A stretch of 64,000 nucleotides of DNA from Triplophysa rosa (lineage: Eukaryota; Chordata; Actinopteri; Cypriniformes; Nemacheilidae). A program made the translations under genes and the position numbers. Of the stretch, positions 56,200 through 64,000 are shown one piece after another. A model generated the notes under the pieces. The model ran no database searches. It saw only the letters and a program-made list of their open reading frames with translations, and was not told where the DNA came from. Each line of letters begins with the position of its first letter. The first letter of the stretch is position 1. Where the stretch lies: contig NC_079895.1 of NCBI RefSeq assembly GCF_024868665.1, positions 10,592,543 to 10,656,542 of the forward strand. Direction: 5' to 3'.

Positions 56200-59100
56200 A
56201 TGTTGCAGCTCATATGGACGTACAGCCTTTGTTGTTTGGGCTGCGTTTTTGCAACAGCCAAACTGGATATTGCTGCAGGTAAGGGTCTTTGTGCAAATAT
56301 GTATTATCTGGAAAAGCCAGGGAAAGTGTGATGGTAATGTGTGTATTGCTGTTTCAGAGGAGGTTGACTGGAGTCGGTTTCCTACACTTAGAAATTCAGA
56401 TAAGCGCTCGCAAAATGATGATATTTCACGGTTGTTGCAAATGCTTGTGGAGAAGCCTGGAGACCGAGCTTTCTTGCCAAGAAAGAAGCGTAATGTTCTT
56501 CTCTCCAGTGGAGTATGGCACTGCAGTCAAGAAACAGTACAGCAAGTCATCAGCAATCATCTCAAATACTACCAGCTCAGAGGTGAGAGCCTTTTACAAA
56601 TTGTCGCATTTATGACATAGTTATAACATAGTTGTAACATATTTATAACAGGATAAAGCACCATGCTGTTTAATGTAAGTGCAAGATTTATTGTTCATGT
56701 ATTTTTTTTCAAAATTGGGGATGCGTAGGGTGTGTTTTGATTGAGAGCAAAAGTTTTGTAAATTGGTTGTGGATGAGATCATCTTTTAAAGCTAAAAAGG
56801 TCCTTAGCCCAGAGGCAAAGTGCCAGACATCTGAACACTTCAAGAAATAGACGAAAGAGCTGTCTCTGATTACGGTTTGGAAAGGCATGACGTCAATACT
56901 TTGTGCGAACATGATGTTCTTTGGTATGAATAAACACGTTCTTAACCAGCTTCAGTTAACTATTTTAATGCAAGGGTAAAAGACTTAAGATAATGTTTTT
57001 GACATTTATGTGCATTTCACAAATCATACGAAGACGCAGATGCTTTAAAATTAAGTGTTAAATGAAATGCAGCTGTAATGATTGAACCAATTTACTAATC
57101 AAATAATCAAGTCAAAACAAAACTGATGGCTGAACAAAGAGATTATTTTTTAGGTCTATGTGCATACATTTCATCTCTTCCTGTAGTTTGAGCATATACA
57201 GCACTTGCCACGCCAAGGTTGTAGGTTCCTATACAGGGAATGCACGTAATGACAAAATTTATACATCGAATGCATTATAAATGCACAAATGTAATGCTAT
57301 AGAGACTAACATAATACACATTATGCAGTGGTTTCCCGGACAGGTATTAGCTTGAAACAGGACTAGGCTTTAGTTTAATTAGGATATTTAGGTAGTTTTT
57401 ACATTTTTACATTCCTTACAAACAAACATTATTAGTGTGCATCTTGAGACAAAACAATGGCACAGATATATTTTAAGATCTTTCAGTGCAAGCAGTTTTC
57501 AGTTAAGACAGCTCTAAAATGTATTTTAATCTGAGACTAGTCTAAACCCTGTCCGGGAAACCACCCCTATATACAGTAATTTAATCAACAACATAATCTG
57601 AAAAGCGTTTGCATCCATCCCTTTTGTGAACTGCTTTTGTTGTCAACATCCCTTAGCAGAGATAATCTGAATTTGGGAGAATTCGATTAGAATCAAAGCA
57701 ATCTCAGGCTGTGGAATTTAATTTGTTATATTTCTTAAGAGACAAGAATAAGAATAGCAGGAGGGACATTTTTAGTGTCTGCAACACATTGTCTTGTATA
57801 AATCAATGAGGTTTTGGATAAACAACCAGACCTGTTGTTGTCTATTTTAATGAACTGAAATGAGAAAAGGTTGACTTTATTACATCATTTATTTCCAGCA
57901 GGGAAGATACATATTCCTGCAAATTGTTTGTAATAGTGAAAGTATCATGCCAAACTGTGGATGACATAATTATTACTTTTAGCTAATTGGAATAGACGGC
58001 AACGCTTTAGATTACGGCCCGCAATGTACCGCATAATTCAACAGAATTTACAGAGTAACTAATTGTAACAATAATGTACCTCTACAGTACATACCTGTAG
58101 GTAACGGGGAACACTATGCAAAGTTTGGGGAACAAAGTAAATTCTAAAAAATATGTATACTGTAAGTATTTTAAAACTAAGGGGTAACTATTTTAATATA
58201 ACGTGGTATGCTTGACCTGCAGTATGCTATACAACAATCTTAGCGTGAACATACACTACATTTTTGTAATCACAATGTACTCATAAATAAGATACTGTGG
58301 ATATTAACTAAGTACGGGGTTCTTATTTTAGTATTATAGCAAACATGAAATAAGGGGAACACAAGCAAAACAGCACGAATGAAGCACGCAGACTGTCAAC
58401 TGTAAATTTGACAGAGTTTTGACTAATTTTTATTTGAATGATTTTAGGATTGTTGGTCACAAATAATAAATTTTTATTAAGAGTTATTACGAGTTAGTTT
58501 GATGAGTTTACATGTGTAAAATGCGCAAAATCAATGTTGATCTTCTGAGACTATAATCAAGTATTTAAAGAGCAGTTTGATTTGGATGTTTATATGGCAT
58601 GCAGTTCCCTCATATTTTTAAAATTTTCCTCACTCTTACCCCTTTATTCCCCAAACTTGACATATTGTCCCCCTTTACCTACATATATGTACTGTAGAGG
58701 TACATTATTGTTACACTGTAAAACCTGTTTAATTGTGCGGTACATTGCGAGCCGTAATCTAAAGCGTTACCGAATAGACTGTTTATCTCTGAGACAACAA
58801 ACCAACACCAAAATCCAAAGCAGCATACTAACATGACCCATAATAACCCTGTGCTCCTGAAAGGTTTCAAGACCAAAAAATAAAAATTCGCCAAGTGTGA
58901 ACAGTTTTCCAGAGTGGACAGCTGAGTAACAACAGCATTTGGCTCACATTCATCCAATCCACTCACATCACATCACACAGAGACATCTCGGTTAGTGGGG
59001 ATAGACAATCTTTCACAGCTCACGTGTGATTTCTCCCTCAACAAATTAGAAGGCAGCCTATGCAGTTAAATGTCAGTTAACATAATGGATTGAAGCCAAT

Positions 59101-62100
59101 GAGGTCAAAGCTATTATATCCGCATGGCTGAGATAAAGGGTGTGAGCACATGCAAGCTGTCATTCGTGTCTATGTGTGTCACTGAGATGCTGCGTGCTAA
59201 TACCAGCTCAGAATTAAACAGTGGTGGACAGTAACGAAGTAAATTTACCTGAGTACTGTACTTAAGTACACTTTTTGAGTATCTGTACTTTACTTGAGTA
59301 TTATTTTTTCTGATTACTTGTACTTTAACTTGACTACATTTGAAAGACAAATATCATACTTTTTACTCCACTACATTTATAAAAAGGTCCAAAAGTAGAA
59401 AATGGTTTCTATGCAGCGGGGTTTCCTGTGTGCGCAATTTATCTGGCTTGCGATCTGCCAGGACCTTTTACTGTTGCCAAGTATTTCAGTTTTTCTAAGT
59501 TTGCGGTTTTCCGGCAAGCTTTGAATGGCCATTAGGCAGATTTTCTTAACGCAAGTCTGGCAACTCTAGGATCTTCTCCGCTAAACTAATGTAAACGTAG
59601 GCGCTGCTACACCATTGATAGCGCTCTAAAAAGGCAAATAGAACATTAAAAGAGGAAAAAGGCAGATGTTAAAGTGTGGTGTAATCATCTGTGGGTTACG
59701 ATCAATGAAAGATCGTAGAAACATTGTCATGAAAATGATCGGCATAACGGCTAAACGGTAAATAAGCATCACATACACCTTGAGCTACGCGTGCGTGTTA
59801 ACTTCTGATCTGCTGCTATATCATTTAAAGTGATTTGGAAAATGAATGATGTTTTTACTGAAGTAACTATAGTTGAAGTATTCCTGTTGAAATAAAAACA
59901 ATAGAACCCTGCCCAAAATACAACATAACATGTAATGGATTTAATGGTTATAATGGGAATTGTACTATGGATACTTGTTGTCTACTTGAATGTGATGGAT
60001 TCTATTGCTGGGATGGTAAATCCTATTGGAATAAAACCCAAAACACTCCAAAGAGGAATTTAATTTAAAAATCTCATTCTAATTCAAACATTCCTTGTTT
60101 TTTTTCAGCAGGGATGGTATTTGCAGTAAAACCACAGTATCAACATATTTACCATTTTCTAAATATAGGAACCATACTCCAATTAATAATCCTTAGTAAA
60201 ACCACAGCAACTAAACATACCATAGTTTCATTATACTAGCTATAGTTTATGTTTGTAGGTAAATGATGGTAATACAAATGGTAATAAAAACAAAAACATG
60301 GCTTCTACACTTTACTATTTACAAGAACCTTACTACTTACTGGTAAATTGCTGCTAAAACTGGTAAAGTGAATATACAAAATAAAAGAACACTGCTCATA
60401 AATACATATAGGCCTAGGGGGCTAATGAGGATAATTAGGCTAAATGATCATACAGAATTATATCTAAACTAAACATGTATGTGCTAAACATATAAAGTTC
60501 TTAAAGGAGTTGCTCACTGCAAAATTTTCCCCCATTGACTTTCCATAGTAGGAATACAAATTATGTAAATTATGGAATTATGGAAAGTCAATGGGGTAAA
60601 CTACTCCTTTAATACAACTGATACTGTGAGCTACTCGGTGTATTCAGTAGGTTGCTTCAGAGGCATAAGGTATATGACAATAAAACAATGCACAACTGAC
60701 AAAGGAAATTTACTTTTAATACTTGAGTACTTTTTAAAGCACATACTTCTGTACTTTTACTCAAGTAAGAATCTGTCTTTACAACTTTTACTTGTAGTGG
60801 AGTAATATTTGTAATAATAGTACTTTCACTCAAGTAAGGAAGTTGTGTACTTCGTCCACCTCTGGAATTAAACCGTAATGTCAAGTTATTAAATCTAATT
60901 TCAATGTTTGATATGCAAACACCACTTAACATTATTTCCTATTTGCAAAGAATAATTCTATTTTTTTTTGGCTGCATACTTTTTTTTTGTCTTTTAAGAT
61001 GTTGCCTCCATAATACTGAAGTGTTATAGTACTATTGTATTTCGTTTGTTGTGTATCTTTTTTCTTGGGATTGTGGTTTCCACAATTTTGCAATTTGGTT
61101 TTGTAATTGGTAATGAATACAATATTTTTTATAAATGTCAGTGTGTCAGGAAACGGTGTGGGAAGCCTTTAAAATCTTCTGGGACCGCATCCCTAACCAG
61201 ACAGAGTACCAGAGCTGGTTAAGTCAATGCCAGGCCGGAAAAGTCACCATACATGACGTTGGCTCCTCTTTCAGCAAATCAGAAGAACACCTACAACTTG
61301 TCCTCAAAGTTTGTAGCACAAGACCTTTTATTGTTAACATTTGTGATAATTACGTTACCTGATAATTTGGTTTGAATACATTAATATGAACATAATACAT
61401 GTCTGATTGACTGTGATTCATATCTCTGATTTATTTGCCTTTCTCTGCAGAGACTTTCTCAGACGAAAAGGTACAACAAACACTTGAACACCGAACCCTT
61501 TATTTCACATACACCCACTTTCCTCAGTCTATTCCTCGTATATTCTCTACATTGGATGATCTGTCGTAACTCTTTCCATTTGTCTGCTTCTCTTTTCTTC
61601 TCAGTGAAACACCTTCAACGTCATTATGCAGCCCTGAGGATTCTTCCCAAAACCAAAATAATCCACCAGCAGGTCATCATTGCGTGTTTGCGTCTTCTAT
61701 TAACTGCATGAAACCCTGCCAAAATCTTTGTAGCATTAGAAGTACAGTAGAAATGAACATTTGAAAAATGTTAAATGAAAATGAGATTTATTTTCTTAGT
61801 TTATGAAAGCTAGACAAAACAAGACATTCAGCTGATGAACAAAATAACACTGACAGGCAAACAATCAAATTCCATTCATATTTAAAGACATTTAAAATGT
61901 TAAAACATACATCAAAAATAACAAACAAACACATCATATACAGTAATTCATTGTGGATGATAAAAAAAATATAGTTCTCTAGTTTCTAGTAATGGTTCCT
62001 GGTATGAGTAAAATAGTTTTCTTTTATAATGTGCCAGGTGATGGGTTTCCAACAGAGGCCACTGCCGTGGTGACTGCACCTGTTTCAGATGAGGTCGTCT

Positions 62101-63524
62101 CTCAGAGTGTGATGGAAGTTACAGTAAAAACATCATCTGTTGTCATGACGACTGAACCGGAAACTGAGGTTGGTGTTTTCAGCCTGAAACAAACAGTTCA
62201 AAGTCCAGTGTATGAAATTTAGGGACATCTAGCGGTGAGGTTGTGAACTGCAACCAATTGCTCACTCCACCCCTCCCTTTTGAAGCACTATGGTGGCTGA
62301 CACAGCACTAAGATGTCATCACAGTTTCGCTTCTTTGCCAAAGGCGATAACGTATTTGCGAAATGAGCTCTGTAGAGCAGTTTGTCCGTTTAGGGCTACT
62401 GTAGAAACTACACCCACGGTGTATGTACTGTAGATTGAAATAGTTCATTCTAAGATAATACAAACATCACGCTGACGCTTCTTTATGTAAGGTCTTTATA
62501 CACCTTTGAAGACATAGTTATGTGTATTACGTAAATTACGCATTTATGTCACTAGATCCTCCTAAAAGTTACACACAGCATTTTTTATGAAGATCATGAG
62601 TGGGTAGGTGTGGGGGGTATGCATCTTGACAGATAGAAAAAAATAATTAATAAAAAGTGACAATTTGCAGGCTTTGTGTAAAGGAATATTTAACCTCTAA
62701 ATAAAATATAATTGTTTAATAAAAACACTTACCTAAAGTCCAAATGGATACATTTAATCACAAAAAGGGCCCACAGAACACTGACCAACATGTATTTTGT
62801 TTTCTCCATTTGCTAGATTACTAATGAGGTTGAAAAGCCTGCTGCTTTGCCTGCACGTCCTCTGATCGAACAGAAGCTGAAGTTATTACTGATGGGAGAG
62901 CCGTGGAGTGAACATCTGTCTGACCCCACCAGTAGTGAGCGCCGCAGTCTCACCCAACAGTTCACAGAAAAGGTAAAAATCACATATGCTTTTCCTACTG
63001 TACTTTTAGGCTACATTATTTAATGTGCATATACAGTTTGTACAGTATACTGTATGTATTTATATGTTTACAGATTTCTACTGCTTTGAAAAAACTTACT
63101 GAATTCAAGAGTGTATCAGTACTGGATGTCAGGTATGTTTGTGCGTGTTACATTTTAAAGTGGTTTTAGTGTAGTTTTACTACACAGTGGCCTAATAATA
63201 GGACATGTAAAAGGCATTTAATCTTTCTTCTGTGTAGGCCACAGTTGGATCCCTCAAGGTAAGTTACTCACTGAGTGAGATAATGTGTGAGTTAGTATAT
63301 TATTAGTATTAGTATATTCATTCATGAAGTAGGATCAGGTATGAAAGTGTTTTTTTCCCTCTCCAGTGGTGAAAAAGCATTGCTGGTGGAATATATTGTG
63401 TTCCTTCAGACCAGCAGTGGAGAGATCAGCAGTGAGACACTTGATTTAATTAATCTCCAGTCAAACATGGAAGAGGGCACCTACAGAGACTCCCTGGGAC
63501 CCACCATCACTGAAGACTTGAATA
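56200..63524 (+). CDS. impg2: Interphotoreceptor matrix proteoglycan (5' part, IMPG2 or IMPG1)
   Basis: Ten exons, phases consistent, open at the window's right end: 56200-56278, 56358-56582, 61142-61308, 61451-61470, 61605-61672, 62038-62168, 62817-62972, 63074-63132, 63238-63258, 63367-63524. A signal peptide (MLQLIWTYSLCCLGCVFATA) leads a secreted product. A furin-like RKKRNVLLSSGV is followed by the family block CSQETVQQVISNHLKYYQLR and VCQETVWEAFKIFWDRIP. A Ser/Thr-rich mucin-like stretch precedes the first SEA domain (LIEQKLKLLLMGEPWSEHL...KSVSVLDVR...VEYIVFLQTSSGEISSETLDLINL). These proteins organise the matrix around photoreceptors and bind hyaluronan. YYQLR resembles IMPG1, but the adjacent senp7 and the SEA end (SxxxLDLIxLxSN) favour IMPG2, since SENP7-IMPG2 are neighbours in vertebrates. 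The paralogue is thus an inference. Confidence 0.82.
57195..57290 (+). mobile_element. Diverged tRNA-SINE fragment (impg intron 2)
   Basis: CACGCCAAGGTTGTAGGTTC and CAGGGAATGCACGTAATGAC followed by a GTATA-like and GAATGC stretch align with the B-box half and body of the SINE at 15.8 kb, in the opposite orientation. Confidence 0.4.
57326..57567. mobile_element. CCCGGACAGG-ended MITE (impg intron 2)
   Basis: A 242-bp unit with inverted ends: CAGTGGTTTCCCGGACAGGT on the left and, on the right, CCCTGTCCGGGAAACCACC. The inner arms AGACTAGTCTAAACC / TGAAACAGGACTAGGC are also partly complementary. No coding capacity. Confidence 0.85.
57998..58771. mobile_element. Hairpin element with perfect 8-bp target duplication
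   Basis: A 774-bp unit. The left end GGCAACGCTTTAGATTACGG...CAATGTACCGC and the right end GCGGTACATTGCGAGCC...GTAATCTAAAGCGTTACC are inverted copies. The arms extend inward over a few hundred bases (AATTTACAGAGTAAC, GTACCTCTACAGTACAT on one side and their complements on the other). GAATAGAC flanks it at 57990-57997 and 58772-58779. The 8-bp duplication suggests hAT-type mobilisation. No transposase. Confidence 0.88.
59219..60864. mobile_element. Non-autonomous hAT element, 1.65 kb, with perfect 8-bp TSD
   Basis: Ends are inverted: CAGTGGTGGACAGTAACGAA on the left and, reverse-complemented, CAGAGGTGGACGAAGTACAC on the right. Subterminal regions are rich in repeated ACTTGAGTA/TACTCAAGTA words on both sides, as in hAT families. 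The target duplication GAATTAAA is perfect at 59211-59218 and 60865-60872. The interior (59.4-60.7 kb) has no long reading frame and holds a nested MITE. Confidence 0.92.
60499..60613. mobile_element. Short palindromic MITE nested in the hAT element
   Basis: CTTAAAGGAGTTGCTCACTG...CCCCCATTGACTTTCCATAG on the left, with TATGGAAAGTCAATGGGG...AAACTACTCCTTTAA on the right, around a short AT loop. It lies wholly inside the 59219-60864 element and so inserted later. It resembles an end-to-end minimal form of family A. Confidence 0.75.
62225..62595. mobile_element. Dispersed repeat family C (impg intron)
   Basis: Contains ACATCTAGCGGTGAGGTTGT, TCCGTTTAGGGCTACTGTAG, GGTCTTTATACACCTTTGAA and AGATCCTCCTAAAAGTTACA, matching 34610-34850. 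This copy is longer at its left end (CACTATGGTGGCTGACACAG) and shows the fuller unit. Confidence 0.65.
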
Positions 63525-64000
63525 GTAAAGTACTGCTCAACATGTACTGGGGAATTCCAACGTTATGGTTGTGACTTTTTTAGGCAAAACTTGAAATATG
63601 AACTCTCAGAAAATGAATTTATGATCAATATATTGAACCATCTGTTTATATTAGACATGATAAAAGATCAGTCTATAGACATGTTCTTTGTTATACAACA
63701 TGCATTATGGGTGTGATTAAAAAGGACACCAATTTTGAGAGACAACATGCTTTGTACAATTTCTGTAAATTAAAATGCACAAAACAAAAGCAATAATACC
63801 AAGAAATAGAACATACAGTAAAACTAGAGATGCACCGATACCAATAGACGATTATTGAGAGTGACAACTTCCGATATGATTCTGAAGATTCAATTATCTT
63901 TCTTAACTTTCCGAATGTTAATAATTCATATAATTACTATTAATATTAAACATCAAGCTGGTGATATTTCTTAATATTTTATCTTTTGAACCTCTTTTGA
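63525..64000 (+). other. Partial impg intron at window edge
   Basis: After the donor GTAAAG at 63525 no further impg exon is visible before the window ends. The sequence is AT-rich. The remaining mucin-like region, the second SEA domain, and the EGF-like and transmembrane exons must lie beyond it. Confidence 0.5.

Overview
The window is nuclear DNA from a teleost fish, most likely a cyprinid. The evidence is vertebrate spliced genes (senp7, an impg-family gene, an rpgr relic), a single-exon fish-type mid1ip1l/G12 gene, and a very high load of fish repeats: L2-type LINEs with the tail that reads TTTATCCAAAGCGACTTACA, a tRNA-derived SINE sharing that tail, many palindromic MITEs, and hAT-, piggyBac- and LTR-like pieces. 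There are no bacterial operons, CRISPR arrays or rRNA genes.

Layout. 1-15.7 kb is gene-poor repeat territory. It holds a 5'-truncated APE/RT LINE (2.4-5.95 kb) split by a ~1 kb hAT-like insertion, two LTR-like repeats, a 29-bp minisatellite with an 87-bp higher-order period (10.66-11.32 kb), and a ~770-bp hairpin element (13.4-14.17 kb). 16.3-17.3 kb is a small tRNA cluster: Gln and Pro look intact, Ala is slightly degenerate, and the Phe and Ile copies look dead. 18.7-23.7 kb is a 12-exon transposase-like gene with a zinc ribbon followed by an RNase-H-like core. Its splice phases agree throughout and it carries one TGA codon. 25.3-27.25 kb (minus) is a broken 5' part of an RPGR gene with a recombined exon. 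27.8-28.45 kb (minus) is an unrecognised single-exon ORF. 31.6-32.06 kb is mid1ip1l. 33.8-40.05 kb is a 13-exon seven-transmembrane receptor of the cAMP-receptor/GPR157-like type, with a dead L2 LINE antisense in intron 6. A possible micro-gene lies at 41-42.2 kb, and another dead L2-type LINE at 42.9-45 kb (minus). 45.4-54.4 kb is senp7 with all coding exons visible. 56.2 kb to the end is the 5' part of an interphotoreceptor matrix proteoglycan gene that runs out of the window.

Functional reading. The real host genes are mid1ip1l (lipogenesis/microtubule regulator), the orphan-type GPCR, senp7 (SUMO-chain protease) and impg (photoreceptor matrix). Gene order agrees with known vertebrate synteny: RPGR lies near MID1IP1, and SENP7 next to IMPG2. 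These genes do not form one pathway. Most of the remaining sequence is mobile DNA, and the introns of senp7, impg and the GPCR are largely built from it.

Exon boundaries were placed by eye from GT/AG sites and reading-phase agreement. For senp7, the GPCR, impg and the transposase-like gene the phases close exactly, which is the main support for those models.
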